Shown: piece by piece, positions 17,475 to 26,159 of the stretch | Position numbering within the stretch: position 1 is the stretch's first letter | Layout: each line of letters opens with the position of its first letter | Assembly (NCBI RefSeq): GCF_022095695.1 | Contig: NZ_JAIFZM010000009.1 | Location: 1-64,000, forward strand | DNA length: 64,000 nt | Source: Oceanobacillus jordanicus | GTDB taxonomy: Bacteria > Bacillota > Bacilli > Bacillales > Amphibacillaceae | Direction: 5' to 3' | Program-made: the position numbers and the translations under genes | Notes under the pieces: model-generated | Database searches by the model: none | Told to the model about the DNA's origin: nothing | What the model saw: only the letters and a program-made list of their open reading frames with translations

Positions 17475-18170
17475 ATGAAAAAGGTGTATAAATCTTTTCA
17501 AGAGGCAGTAACGGAGATTAAAGATGGCTCGACGATAATGGTTGGCGGATTTGGACTTGTTGGAATCCCAGAAAACCTGATCCTAGCGTTGGTAGAATCC
17601 AAAGTAAAGCATCTGACTGTTATCTCAAATAATTGTGGCGTGGACGATTGGGGGCTTGGTTTATTACTTGAGAATAACCAGATTAACAAAATGATCGGTT
17701 CCTATGTTGGGGAAAACAAAGAATTCGAACGGCAGGTTTTATCAGGTGAACTAGAAGTTGAACTCATTCCTCAGGGAACATTAGCGGAAAGGATTCGTGC
17801 AGGAGGTGCAGGGATACCAGCGTTCTACACTCCCGCTGGTGTCGGCACACCAATTGCTGAAGGTCAAGAAGTTCGCAGATTTGAAGGACGGGATTACATG
17901 CTTCAAACAGCCTTAAAAGCGGATTTCAGTCTTGTCAGAGCAGCACTTGGAGATAGAAGTGGAAACCTAATCTATAACAAAACTGCACGTAATTTTAATC
18001 CCATGATGGCTGCAGCAGGAAATAGGACGATCGCAGAGGTGGAAGACTTCGTTGAGGCGGATTTCCTCGATCCGGAGCAAGTGCATACTCCTGGAATCTA
18101 TGTTGATGGAATAATTGTAGGAATACAGGAGAAGAGAATAGAACGCTTAACCGTTAAACAAGAAGCATAA
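17475..18170 (+). CDS. scoA: Succinyl-CoA:3-ketoacid CoA-transferase subunit A
   Basis: A 231-aa alpha subunit of the enzyme that activates acetoacetate with succinyl-CoA. Typical features are the N-terminal glycine-rich IMVGGFGLVGIPENLI, ISNNCGVDDWGLG, the GTLAERIRAGGAGIPAFYTP stretch and YNKTARNFNP. The start at 17475 follows AGGGGGTG and lies downstream of the predicted transcription start; the TTG frame from 17448 does not. It is first in a four-gene operon for 3-hydroxybutyrate use, driven by sigma-54. Confidence 0.95.
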   Translation: MKKVYKSFQEAVTEIKDGSTIMVGGFGLVGIPENLILALVESKVKHLTVISNNCGVDDWGLGLLLENNQINKMIGSYVGENKEFERQVLSGELEVELIPQGTLAERIRAGGAGIPAFYTPAGVGTPIAEGQEVRRFEGRDYMLQTALKADFSLVRAALGDRSGNLIYNKTARNFNPMMAAAGNRTIAEVEDFVEADFLDPEQVHTPGIYVDGIIVGIQEKRIERLTVKQEA

Positions 18171-18197
18171 CGACTTATATCTGGGAGGTAGTAAAGG

Positions 18198-18872
18198 ATG
18201 TTAAAACAGATAGATAAGGGATTGGTTAGAGAAACAATTGCGAAAAGAGCTGAACAAGAAATTGTAAGCGGTTACTACGTAAACCTTGGGATTGGGATAC
18301 CTACTATAGTTGCTAATTTCATTCAACAGGATAAGGAGGTAGTTCTTCAATCAGAAAATGGGTTATTGGGAATAGGAGTGTCTCCTTTAAAGGAAGAGGT
18401 TGATCCCGAGTTAATTAACGCTGGAAAGGAAACAGTAACTGCTTCTTCGGGTGCTTCTTTTTTTAGTAGTGCCGAGTCATTTGCCATGATTCGTGGAGGG
18501 CATTTGGACCTTGCAATTCTCGGCGGGATGGAAGTATCCGAAAATGGAGATCTAGCAAATTGGATGATTCCCGGAAAGATGATTAAGGGGATGGGTGGCG
18601 CGATGGATATCGTGCATGGTGCAAGAAAGATCGTCGTTGTGATGGAGCATGTGAACAGAGAAGGCGCATCAAAAATAGTAAAACAATGTCAGCTACCATT
18701 GACAGGGAAAGGGGTGGTAAGCCGCATTATAACGGAGCGTGCCGTCATTGATGTGGAAAAGGATGGTCTTGTGTTGATGGAGGTTGCGAAAGGGTGGACT
18801 GTAGAAGAAGTTATCGAATCAACGAATGCAACCTTAGGTATTTCTGATGAACTGAAAGTGGCCACATATTAA
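18198..18872 (+). CDS. scoB: Succinyl-CoA:3-ketoacid CoA-transferase subunit B
   Basis: A 224-aa beta subunit. The catalytic Glu that forms the CoA thioester is in [17 protein letters not shown] and [21 protein letters not shown]-type segments are also family marks. It pairs with ScoA to convert acetoacetate plus succinyl-CoA into acetoacetyl-CoA and succinate. GGGAGGT precedes the ATG, 27 bp after scoA. Confidence 0.95.
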   Translation: MLKQIDKGLVRETIAKRAEQEIVSGYYVNLGIGIPTIVANFIQQDKEVVLQSENGLLGIGVSPLKEEVDPELINAGKETVTASSGASFFSSAESFAMIRGGHLDLAILGGMEVSENGDLANWMIPGKMIKGMGGAMDIVHGARKIVVVMEHVNREGASKIVKQCQLPLTGKGVVSRIITERAVIDVEKDGLVLMEVAKGWTVEEVIESTNATLGISDELKVATY

Positions 18873-18891
18873 ACGGTAGGGAGGATTTAAA

Positions 18892-19668
18892 ATGGTAGAA
18901 AACAAAGTGGTGTATATAACGGGGGCAGCAAGTGGAATTGGGTATGAAATTGGCGTGGAGTTCGCAAAGCATGGAGCAAAGGTAGCCTTCACAGATGTGA
19001 ACGAAGAAAAGATAAACGAGGTTACCAAGGAATTAAAAAGCCAGGGATATGATTGTATCGGACTAAAATGTGATGTAACAAAAGAAGAGGAACTGCAAAG
19101 CACCATCGACAATACTGTTGATCATTATGGCAGATTGGATGTTCTCATTAACAATGCGGGGTTACAGCATGTTGCAGCATTGGAGGAATTTCCAACAGAG
19201 AAGTTTGAGTTTATTACCAAAGTGATGCTTGTGGGGCCTTTTATGGCAACAAAGCACGTATTTCCTATCATGAAAAAGCAAAAGTCAGGGCGAATTATAA
19301 ATATGGCTTCCATTAATGGTCTTATTGGTTTCTCAGGTAAAGCAGCATACAACAGTGCAAAACATGGCGTTATTGGGTTAACGAAAGTTGCCGCTTTAGA
19401 AGGCGCAGCAGATGGAATAACAGTAAATGCCATGTGTCCGGGATATGTAGACACACCACTTGTCCGTGGGCAATTTAAAGATTTAGCGAAGAACCGGAAC
19501 GTACCATTAGAAAAAGTCCTGGAAGAAGTTTTATATCCATTGGTTCCTCAAAAACGGTTGTTAGAAGTCAAGGAAATCTCCGACTACGCTATGTTTTTGG
19601 CAAGTGATAAGGCAAAAGGGATAACCGGGCAAGCAGTCGTCCTCGACGGTGGCTACACAGCTCAATAA
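18892..19668 (+). CDS. 3-hydroxybutyrate dehydrogenase (SDR)
   Basis: A 258-aa classical short-chain dehydrogenase. The NAD-binding motif is TGAASGIG; NNAG, the catalytic Ser in NMASINGLIGF and YNSAKHG give the Ser-Tyr-Lys set. The ending GQAVVLDGGYTAQ and the stretch ALEGAADGITVNAMCPGYV match D-3-hydroxybutyrate dehydrogenases. In this operon it would oxidise 3-hydroxybutyrate to acetoacetate for the Sco transferase. GGGAGGA precedes the ATG. Other SDR substrates cannot be fully excluded, but the neighbours make this reading strong. Confidence 0.9.
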   Translation: MVENKVVYITGAASGIGYEIGVEFAKHGAKVAFTDVNEEKINEVTKELKSQGYDCIGLKCDVTKEEELQSTIDNTVDHYGRLDVLINNAGLQHVAALEEFPTEKFEFITKVMLVGPFMATKHVFPIMKKQKSGRIINMASINGLIGFSGKAAYNSAKHGVIGLTKVAALEGAADGITVNAMCPGYVDTPLVRGQFKDLAKNRNVPLEKVLEEVLYPLVPQKRLLEVKEISDYAMFLASDKAKGITGQAVVLDGGYTAQ

Positions 19669-19682
19669 TGATAAGTGGATAG

Positions 19683-19704
19683 AGGCTTTGGGGTAGCCTT
19701 TTTA
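19683..19704 (+). terminator. Weak hairpin with T run before gntP
   Basis: A short AGGCT...AGCCT stem is followed by TTTTTAT, 70 bp upstream of the permease gene. It could reduce read-through within the operon. The stem is only five pairs. Confidence 0.4.
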
Positions 19705-19775
19705 TGTAATGGTTAAGGGCAGTCTATTTGTAATTTTAAGTCTTAAAAATTAGAAAAGGGTGGAGGAGAAGTTTT

Positions 19776-21059
19776 ATGTTAGGAATAATACTGGGACTTA
19801 TTGTTTTAATGGCTTTAGCATATCTTGGCTGGTCTATTATTTGGGTAGCACCAATTGCGGCAGGGGTAGTAGCGTTAACTGGTGGTCTCGATCTATTAGG
19901 CGCATATAAGGATACGTATATGGGAGGTTTTGTTGACTTTGCGAAGGCTTGGTTTCCGGTTTTCATGTTAGGTGCAATATTTGGTAAGCTTATGGAAAAC
20001 ACAGGTATGGCAAAGTCAGTGGCAGTAGCGTTGACAAAAATTATCGGAACCAAGCGGGCAATCCTCGGAGTATTAGTATCTGCAGCAGTTTTAACATATG
20101 GTGGCGTTAGTTTATTCGTTGTTGTATTTGCGGTTTATCCACTTGCCTTAACGTTATTTCGGGAGGCTAACATTAGTAGAAGGCTAATCCCGGCTACCGT
20201 TGCGCTTGGTGCGTTCACATTTACCATGACAGCCGTTCCTGGAACTCCGCAAATTCAAAATTTGATCCCAATGGATTATTTTAAGACCGATCCAATGGCT
20301 GCACCAATAATGGGGATTATTGGCACAATCGTGATGGCTGGAGGCGGTTATTTTTATCTAAGATGGAGAGAAAAGAAATTAACCAATAACGGAGAGACCT
20401 ATACAGAACCTAAAGATAAAAACATGACAGATGAAGAAGGGAACACACCAAACTTTTTCCTTTCTTTACTACCGCTTATATCCGTTCTCGTTACTTTAAA
20501 TGTATTTAAATGGGACATTGTATTAGCTCTTCTGACAGGTATTGTACTAATTATGCTTCTTAATCTCCACAAATTTAAAAGTTTTGTTAAAGCAATTAAT
20601 GGTGGAGCGGTGGGCTCTGTTACTGCGATTATAAACACAAGCGCGGCTGTCGGCTTTGGAACTGTGGTAAAAGTTGTCCCAGGATTTGATAAGCTGACGG
20701 AAATGTTGATGGGAATAAAGGGTAATCCATTAATTTCTGAAGCGGTAGCAGTTAATATCCTCGCAGGTGCTACTGGTTCAGCATCTGGAGGAATGGGAAT
20801 AGCACTCGAGGCATTGGGTTCAAAATACTACGATATTGCCATGAACAGCGGCATCTCACCCGAGGCATTCCACAGAATTGCGTCCCTGTCCTCAGGAGGT
20901 TTAGATGCACTACCTCATAACGGTGCCGTCTTAACACTTTTAACGATAACAGGTTTATCACATAAAGATAGCTATAAAGATATCTTTGTTGTCGCTGTAT
21001 TGATACCAGTAATCTCTGTAGCAGTTGCTATTGTATTTGCTTCAATAGGGATTTTTTAA
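19776..21059 (+). CDS. GntP-family permease, probably for 3-hydroxybutyrate/acetoacetate
   Basis: A 427-aa membrane protein with about 12 to 14 hydrophobic segments. GntP/CitMHS-type signatures include FMLGAIFGKLMENTGMAKS, the PGTPQIQNLIPMDYF loop and the late SSGGLDALPHNGAVLTLL. Family members carry gluconate and other organic acids. The last position of a sigma-54 operon for ketone bodies suggests uptake of hydroxybutyrate or acetoacetate; this is inference from context. GGGTGGAGGAG precedes the ATG. Confidence 0.85.
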   Translation: MLGIILGLIVLMALAYLGWSIIWVAPIAAGVVALTGGLDLLGAYKDTYMGGFVDFAKAWFPVFMLGAIFGKLMENTGMAKSVAVALTKIIGTKRAILGVLVSAAVLTYGGVSLFVVVFAVYPLALTLFREANISRRLIPATVALGAFTFTMTAVPGTPQIQNLIPMDYFKTDPMAAPIMGIIGTIVMAGGGYFYLRWREKKLTNNGETYTEPKDKNMTDEEGNTPNFFLSLLPLISVLVTLNVFKWDIVLALLTGIVLIMLLNLHKFKSFVKAINGGAVGSVTAIINTSAAVGFGTVVKVVPGFDKLTEMLMGIKGNPLISEAVAVNILAGATGSASGGMGIALEALGSKYYDIAMNSGISPEAFHRIASLSSGGLDALPHNGAVLTLLTITGLSHKDSYKDIFVVAVLIPVISVAVAIVFASIGIF

Positions 21060-21062
21060 TAA

Positions 21063-21300
21063 GAAGTGGCTGGGGCATAACAAAAAGTTTTAGTCAAAAG
21101 ACGAATGATAGCTAGCATAAGCGTAAGAAATATACGGAGACCCCTATGGGAGGAAGGCCTAGGTGAGACCTCGGAATGCGGAGCATCCGGAGGCTCACCA
21201 GCCGCCCATGGAAAGCGGAGTATATTTCTGAAGCGGTTCTTGAAAGGCCATTTATTCGGATTTATCTTTTGATTAAATGCTTTTGTCCCGTCCTCTTTTA
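21063..21300. repeat. GC-rich intergenic repeat of a type common in Bacillaceae
   Basis: The 21063-21300 segment has a GC-rich core (CGGAGACCCCTATGGGAGG, GGTGAGACC, GCGGAGCATCCGGAGGCTCACC, then AAAGCGGAGTATATTTCTGAAGCGG). It contains nested inverted repeats and has diverged outer arms. It resembles the dispersed GGGAC-rich intergenic repeats I recall from Bacillus and Oceanobacillus genomes. Its composition stands out from the AT-rich surroundings. No gene is evident between 21060 and 21405. Confidence 0.6.
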
Positions 21301-21405
21301 GCATTATTGATAGGAAGTACATTTCTCACTTTGAAAAAAGATTGGTAGTGACAAGTTTCTAAGTATTACCTTGATGGTTAATGGGTAACGACACTACACT
21401 ACTTC

Positions 21406-21840
21406 TTATTCATCCTCCAGTAATTTGACATTTACTCTTCGTTTATTGCTTGTTTCAGAAATGAGTCGGTGTAACCGGATATATACAAGTCCATTACGAT
21501 AGGTCGCAGTTATTTTATCGGAACGTACTGGAAAAGGCAGTGAAATTTGCCGTTCAAAGGCGCCTTGCAGAATTTCTTCCTTTATAACTTGACCTCCACC
21601 AAACTCAAGATCAATAACACCTCTTAGTTCTAGCGTAGCCATGTCAGCATAAATATCAATCTTCTCCAAATCATGTAACCCAGGAATATTTAAAACACAG
21701 AAAAGCTCATGTTCTGTTTGATAAAGGTTAATTTGTGGAATGTTAGGTTTAATGATACCTTCAAATTCATCCCAAAAATTATCACCAAAAAATTGATCCA
21801 TGTTTTTTTTCCAATCACCCATCTGTTTAAAAGGGTCCAT
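21406..21840 (-). CDS. Hsp20/alpha-crystallin-family small heat shock protein
   Basis: 144 aa. A short N-terminal arm (DPFKQMGDWKKNMDQFFGD) is followed by an alpha-crystallin domain with INLYQTEHELFCVLNIPGL, the RQISLPFPVRSDKITATYRNGLVYIRL strands and a basic tail. Such proteins hold unfolding proteins in oligomers; some Bacillus members are spore coat proteins. The classic AXXXXGVL motif appears in the weakened form TYRNGLVYI. It stands alone on the minus strand. Confidence 0.82.
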   Translation of the reverse strand: MDPFKQMGDWKKNMDQFFGDNFWDEFEGIIKPNIPQINLYQTEHELFCVLNIPGLHDLEKIDIYADMATLELRGVIDLEFGGGQVIKEEILQGAFERQISLPFPVRSDKITATYRNGLVYIRLHRLISETSNKRRVNVKLLEDE

Positions 21841-21899
21841 TATTTCACCTCGCCATACACTTTTTCTGTATCATATGCCCAAAATAAAATGGGGTGCAG

Positions 21900-21957
21900 A
21901 TAAAGTGAAACTTCAACCAGAGGGGGCCCCACTGGTTGTTATTTGAACGAATCGGTA
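21900..21957 (+). repeat. Interspersed repeat, hairpin A only
   Basis: ATAAAGTGAAACTTCAACC, then a hairpin CAACCAGAGGGG with CCCCACTGGTTG, ending GAACGAATCGGTA. This corresponds to the first third of the copies at 8334 and 34307. Confidence 0.72.
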
Positions 21958-22062
21958 AAAAGTGGTACTGAATTAGCCTGATCATTTCATATCATCTAGA
22001 AATCATGTATTCTAGGAGGGAGATATTGAAATAGGTATATTTTTGTTGTACATTAGGGAAGT

Positions 22063-22108
22063 TTAAAATTTCAGCAAGGAAGCAAAGTCGACGCAGTTGA
22101 AATTTTAA
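22063..22108. other. Inverted repeat upstream of yebE
   Basis: TTAAAATTTCAGC and GTTGAAATTTTAA form 13-bp arms with one mismatch around 20 bp. There is no T run. The function is unknown; a protein-binding site or a diverged element end are possible. Confidence 0.45.
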
Positions 22109-22122
22109 GGTGCCAAGTATAA

Positions 22123-22169
22123 GAAAAACGTACACATTCTCTAAAGGACCAGCGAATGCGAGTTTTTCT
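22123..22169 (+). terminator. Terminator-like hairpin just before yebE
   Basis: AAAAACGTACACATTCTCT with AGCGAATGCGAGTTTTTCT, nearly the same sequence as the hairpin at 15833. It ends about 20 bp before the yebE ribosome site, so yebE either starts within a very short gap or is attenuated. Confidence 0.6.
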
Positions 22170-22200
22170 AATAGGAACTTAGATTTAGGAGGTTTTTATA

Positions 22201-22842
22201 TTGTTAAATAATGCACTTATGATGGTCGCTATTATCTTAGTGATCAATATTGTGTATGTCTCGTTATCCACGATCAGGATGATACTTACGCTTAAGGGAA
22301 GAAGATATATTGCTGCTTTTGTAAGTATGTTTGAAATTGTTATATATGTACTCGGTCTCGGACTAGTGCTTGATAACTTAGATGCAATCCAGAATTTAAT
22401 TGCCTATGCAATTGGTTTTGGGATCGGGGTAGTGGTCGGATCGAAAATCGAAGAAAAACTTGCCCTTGGTTACATTACAGTCAACGTAATTTCCTCAAAC
22501 CCAGATATTGAATTTACTAGAAAACTAAGGGACAAAGGCTACGGTGTCACGAGCTGGTTTGCCTATGGGATGGATGGCGACCGTTTATCCATGCAAATCT
22601 TAACACCTAGAAAATATGAATTACGTTTATATGAGACCATTAAAGAAATTGATCCAAAAGCATTTATTATTGCTTATGAACCAAAGCAAATTCATGGTGG
22701 TTTCTGGGTGAAACAAGTACGTAAAAGTCGGCTGGCCAACCCTAAAAAAGCCGCCGAAGCAGCGAAAAAAGACGGGCCTATCGTACCACCAGTACAGGCC
22801 AAACCAACTCCACCTAAAAATACACCAAACAACAACGAGTGA
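22201..22842 (+). CDS. yebE: DUF2179/UPF0316 membrane protein YebE
   Basis: 213 aa. Three N-terminal membrane helices (residues about 1-85, ending in [23 protein letters not shown]) are followed by a soluble DUF2179 domain (about 90-170) with [10 protein letters not shown] and [11 protein letters not shown] Pro/Lys/Ala-rich tail ends the protein. The family occurs next to purE in B. subtilis; its function is unknown, though DUF2179 domains are thought to bind small ligands. A TTG start at 22201 follows AGGAGG by 8 bp. A strong terminator overlaps the stop codon. Confidence 0.9.
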   Translation: MLNNALMMVAIILVINIVYVSLSTIRMILTLKGRRYIAAFVSMFEIVIYVLGLGLVLDNLDAIQNLIAYAIGFGIGVVVGSKIEEKLALGYITVNVISSNPDIEFTRKLRDKGYGVTSWFAYGMDGDRLSMQILTPRKYELRLYETIKEIDPKAFIIAYEPKQIHGGFWVKQVRKSRLANPKKAAEAAKKDGPIVPPVQAKPTPPKNTPNNNE

Positions 22843-22866
22843 GCCTAATATTGGCTCACTTTTTTT
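22838..22866 (+). terminator. Terminator after yebE
   Basis: AGTGAGCC pairs perfectly with GGCTCACT around TAATATT, followed by TTTTTT. It includes the yebE stop codon. Confidence 0.93.
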
Positions 22867-22869
22867 GTG

Positions 22870-23100
22870 AACCAGTGTAGTGAGTTGATAGAATCCCCAA
22901 ACTGATTGATAGAGGAGCAGAAGTGATTGATAGGAGAACCGAAGTGATTGATAGGAGAGCAGAAGTGATTGATAGGAGGGCCGAAGTGATTGATAGGAGA
23001 GCGGAACTGATTGATAGGAGAACCGAAGTGATTGATAGGACAGCCAAACTGGTCGATAGGGGCTCCGAACTGATTGATAAAATCGCCAAACTAGTCGATA
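22870..23100. repeat. 21-bp tandem array 1
   Basis: Eleven units with a strict 21-bp period, each ending in GATA; consensus GGAGAACCGAAGTGATTGATA. The first unit and the last three are more diverged. Frames stay open because 21 is a multiple of 3, which creates false ORFs on both strands. It lies between the yebE terminator and an SDR gene. Two other 21-bp arrays (43842 and 52711) share a C(A/G)AAG(T/A)GA-type core. Confidence 0.92.
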
Positions 23101-23227
23101 GAAACTCCGCCTCTCCTGATACAAAGACCTTGCCCCCCCATACTCGAATTCAACCATCATGATGAACAAAAGCCCAGCTCGCAGAATAGGCTGATTGCAT
23201 GCATGGAAAAGTTGAAGGAGGATGAAC

Positions 23228-24127
23228 ATGACTTATTATCCGAACCAAGGCATTAATCCTGAGGAATTGCCATCGCAATTTCCCCCACAGCATCAACCAC
23301 AACAGCCTGGGATTGAATCGTTGATGACACCTAGACCGATTATAGAAAATCCAGGGTACAGAGGGTCTGGCAAATTAGAGAATAAGGTAGCGATTATTAC
23401 AGGTGGGGACAGTGGAATTGGCGCAGCAACTGCTATCGCTTTTGCTAAAGAAGGGGCAGATATTGTTATTGCCTATTATTATGCTTATGAAGATGGGGAT
23501 GCCTATCGTACGAAACAGAGAATCGAAGAGTTGGGCAGGACCTGCATACTTATCGTCGGGGATTTGCGAGAAGAGAATCACTGCAGGCATGTGGTGGAAG
23601 AGACAATGCGGTACTTTGGCAAGATTAACGTCCTTGTGAACAACCATGGAGTCCAATTTCCTCAACCAGGATTGGAAGATATAACACAGGAACAGATGAA
23701 AGCAACTTTTGAAACGAACATTTATGCCTTCTTTTATTTAACAAAAGCAGCTCTTCCTTTTCTTGAAAGTGGCAGCGCAATAGTTAATACCTCCTCTATT
23801 ACCTCATATGAGGGGCAAGAGCAACTGATTGATTACTCTGCGACGAAAGGGGCAATTGTAGCCTTTACCCGTTCGCTTTCCCAAAATATTGTAGGAAAAG
23901 GGATCCGTGTAAATGCCGTCGCACCAGGGCCGATTTGGACGCCGCTCATTCCAGCGAGCTTCTCTGCTGAGTATATCGCAACTAAATTTGGCAAGGATGT
24001 TCCAATGAAACGTGCCGGTCAGCCATTCGAGCTTGCTCCTGCGTATGTCTACTTAGCGTCTGATGATTCTTCCTATGTAACTGGCCAGGTGATCCACGTA
24101 AATGGCGGCGCACCAGTAAGTTCCTAG
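23228..24127 (+). CDS. SDR oxidoreductase, general-stress type (YhdF/YhxC-like)
   Basis: 299 aa. An N-terminal extension rich in Pro and Gln (residues 1 to about 45) precedes a Rossmann fold with TGGDSGIG, NNHG (in place of NNAG), the Ser in NTSSITSYEG and the YSATKGA active site. The Pro/Gln extension and the TGGDSGIG variant are typical of the Bacillus stress oxidoreductases YhdF, YhxC and YhxD. The substrate is unknown. GGAGG abuts the ATG at 23222, so the ATG at 23228 (MTYYPNQG) is the better start. Confidence 0.88.
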   Translation: MTYYPNQGINPEELPSQFPPQHQPQQPGIESLMTPRPIIENPGYRGSGKLENKVAIITGGDSGIGAATAIAFAKEGADIVIAYYYAYEDGDAYRTKQRIEELGRTCILIVGDLREENHCRHVVEETMRYFGKINVLVNNHGVQFPQPGLEDITQEQMKATFETNIYAFFYLTKAALPFLESGSAIVNTSSITSYEGQEQLIDYSATKGAIVAFTRSLSQNIVGKGIRVNAVAPGPIWTPLIPASFSAEYIATKFGKDVPMKRAGQPFELAPAYVYLASDDSSYVTGQVIHVNGGAPVSS

Positions 24128-24253
24128 AAATTGTGGTGAAATAAATCGTATTAAAATAATAACTTCCTTAACATTCATTAATTGCGCTTAGTTGCTTCTA
24201 TGCATTTTTCTATGAATTCAAATCTACTTGATAGCTTCAACCTTAACCAAAAA

Positions 24254-24289
24254 CCGAACGTTAAGTAAAATTAACAAACTAATGTTCGA
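24254..24289 (+). promoter_or_regulatory. Paired PurR boxes upstream of purE
   Basis: CCGAACGTT (24254-24262) and the inverted AATGTTCGA (24281-24289) are 18 bp apart and end 8 bp before the -35. This is the layout of the B. subtilis pur operon, where PurR represses unless PRPP is high. The spacing equals that of the pbuG pair. Confidence 0.82.
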
Positions 24290-24297
24290 AAACTATA

Positions 24298-24327
24298 TTG
24301 ACACATCACGTAGGATTTTGTTATGCT
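24298..24327 (+). promoter_or_regulatory. Predicted SigA promoter of the pur operon
   Basis: TTGACA at 24298-24303 and TATGCT at 24322-24327 with an 18-bp spacer, between the PurR boxes and the guanine aptamer. Confidence 0.7.
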
Positions 24328-24350
24328 AAATGCAACAATTAAATACGGAA

Positions 24351-24417
24351 CCTCATATATTTCTGAAGATATGGTTTGGAAGTCTCTACCCGGCGCCGTA
24401 AATGCTGGACTATGAGG
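24351..24417 (+). promoter_or_regulatory. Guanine-class purine riboswitch aptamer (purE leader)
   Basis: P1 pairs CCTCAT (24351-24356) with ATGAGG (24412-24417). AGTCTCTACC and GCCGTAAATG match the conserved loops, and GGACTATG puts C at the ligand-reading base. Guanine should trigger termination before purE. Confidence 0.93.
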
Positions 24418-24468
24418 GGAGATGAATCGTTACAAGCGTAATGATCTGTTTTCATGTATCAAAGGGGT

Positions 24469-24517
24469 AAGTCTATTCATCTTCTCTCAAATCGAGGGAT
24501 AAGAATGGACTTTTTTT
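24469..24517 (+). terminator. Terminator in the purE leader
   Basis: AAGTCTATTC pairs with GAATGGACTT through an imperfect inner stem and runs into TTTTTTT. ATTCATCTTCTCTC in its left arm can instead pair with GGGGAGATGAAT right after the aptamer, giving the antiterminated form. Confidence 0.75.
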
Positions 24518-24550
24518 ATTTCATATAAGTCAGAGAAAGAGGGTTTTTAT

Positions 24551-25042
24551 ATGGCAATGGTTGGCGTAATTATGGGAAGTATATCAGATTGGGAAACATT
24601 ACAGCATACATGTGACGTGTTGGAGGAGCTACAGATTCCTTACGAAAAGGACGTCATATCTGCACATCGTTCGCCTGATGAAATGTTTCGTTATGCAAAA
24701 GAGGCACGGAATAAAGGGTTAAAGGTTATTATTGCAGGAGCTGGAGGAGCTGCTCATCTTCCAGGAATGGTTGCATCGCAAACGACACTTCCAGTAATCG
24801 GAATCCCTGTTGAATCGAAGGCCTTGAACGGATTGGATTCCTTACTTTCTATTGTCCAAATGCCCGGTGGTGTCCCAACTGCAACAGTAGCGATTGGGAA
24901 AGCTGGTGCGACGAATGCAGGTATTTTGGCCGCGCAAATTATTGGAACTGTTGATGACTATGTAGCTGCAAAGCTGGATACCTACCGAGAAAAAATGCAT
25001 GATAAAGTATTGGAAATGAGGGATGAACTTGCAAAATATTAA
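24551..25042 (+). CDS. purE: N5-carboxyaminoimidazole ribonucleotide mutase
   Basis: 163 aa, full length. It moves the carboxyl group of N5-CAIR to give CAIR, working with PurK. GSISDWETLQHTCDVLEEL and the VISAHRSPDEMF active-site segment with the catalytic His are clear. First gene of the pur operon; its 3' end overlaps purK by 20 bp. Confidence 0.97.
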   Translation: MAMVGVIMGSISDWETLQHTCDVLEELQIPYEKDVISAHRSPDEMFRYAKEARNKGLKVIIAGAGGAAHLPGMVASQTTLPVIGIPVESKALNGLDSLLSIVQMPGGVPTATVAIGKAGATNAGILAAQIIGTVDDYVAAKLDTYREKMHDKVLEMRDELAKY

Positions 25043-26159
25043 ACAGATCCTTCCACCCCAAACCATTGGAATAATCGGCGGCGGACAGCTGGGCAGAATG
25101 ATGGCCATTGCGGCACGCTATATGGGATACCAAATTATCGTCCTTGATCCCAAACCAAATTGTCCTACTGCTCAGGTGGCAGATGAACAGATTACAGCGG
25201 CTTATGATGATATGGATGCAGTAAAGCTACTTGCTGAAAAAGCAGATGTGATTACATATGAATTTGAAAATGTAGATTTAGAAGCGGCGGTTTATTTACA
25301 AGAGCATGGGAAGCTTCCACAGGGTTCCTTGGCACTGGAAATTACTCAAAACCGCGAAAAAGAAAAACAAATGATGAGAGCAGCAGACTTGAATGTACCA
25401 CCATTTGCCATCGTAACGGACGGTGCCACTTGTAAAGCGGCTTTAAAGAACATTTCCTTACCAGCCGTGATAAAAACATGCAGTGGTGGCTATGATGGAA
25501 AAGGACAGCTAAAAATTAATACAGCTGAGGATATCGACCAAGCAGCTGACTTTGCTACAAAACATGGGCATTGTATTATCGAACAATGGATAACATTTGA
25601 TAAGGAAATTTCTGTTGTGTTTACTAGGTCTCAATCTGGAGAAATGACGACATTCCCGATTGCTGAAAATGAACATCGTGACCATATTTTATATAAAACA
25701 ACTGTTCCAGCAAGGGTTAATGAGACAGTCGAAAAAAAGGCGTACGACGCAGTAACCGCATTGGCAGAAAAAATGGAGATTGTTGGTACCTTTGCAGTTG
25801 AGATGTTTGTTAAGGAAAATGCCATTTATTTAAATGAGATGGCGCCACGCCCGCATAACTCAGGGCATTATACGATTGAAGCATGCACGATATCCCAGTT
25901 TGGCCAGCATATTCGAGCAATTTGTGGATTGCCACTTGCACCGGTTAGCTTGCACCAGCCGGCAGTGATGGTTAATATTCTTGGTGAGGAACTGGATCAG
26001 ATCCAGCAGGCGATGACACGAAGTGGGGCTGGCTTTGTTCATTTATATGGAAAAGACGAAGCCAAAACGAAGCGAAAAATGGGGCATGTCACCTTCATTG
26101 CAGAAACAATCGCAGAAATAGAAGAAACCTTACAACAATTTGAGGAGGCAAAACGATGA
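25023..26159 (+). CDS. purK: N5-carboxyaminoimidazole ribonucleotide synthetase
   Basis: A 378-aa ATP-grasp enzyme that carboxylates AIR with bicarbonate and ATP. It has the N-terminal [14 protein letters not shown] nucleotide-like fold, EFENVD, and the metal-binding [15 protein letters not shown] segment. The start lies inside purE, indicating coupling, and the gene overlaps purB by 4 bp (ATGA). Confidence 0.97.
   Translation: MNLQNIKQILPPQTIGIIGGGQLGRMMAIAARYMGYQIIVLDPKPNCPTAQVADEQITAAYDDMDAVKLLAEKADVITYEFENVDLEAAVYLQEHGKLPQGSLALEITQNREKEKQMMRAADLNVPPFAIVTDGATCKAALKNISLPAVIKTCSGGYDGKGQLKINTAEDIDQAADFATKHGHCIIEQWITFDKEISVVFTRSQSGEMTTFPIAENEHRDHILYKTTVPARVNETVEKKAYDAVTALAEKMEIVGTFAVEMFVKENAIYLNEMAPRPHNSGHYTIEACTISQFGQHIRAICGLPLAPVSLHQPAVMVNILGEELDQIQQAMTRSGAGFVHLYGKDEAKTKRKMGHVTFIAETIAEIEETLQQFEEAKR

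Noticed and set aside
22870-23100. Possible CRISPR array
   Set aside because: Units are contiguous with no unique spacers of constant length, and no cas genes are near; the same holds for arrays 2 and 3.
22627-23229. A 200-codon minus-strand ORF over array 1, and shorter ones on both strands
   Set aside because: They arise because the 21-bp period keeps frames open; they overlap yebE, have no ribosome site and consist only of repeat translations.
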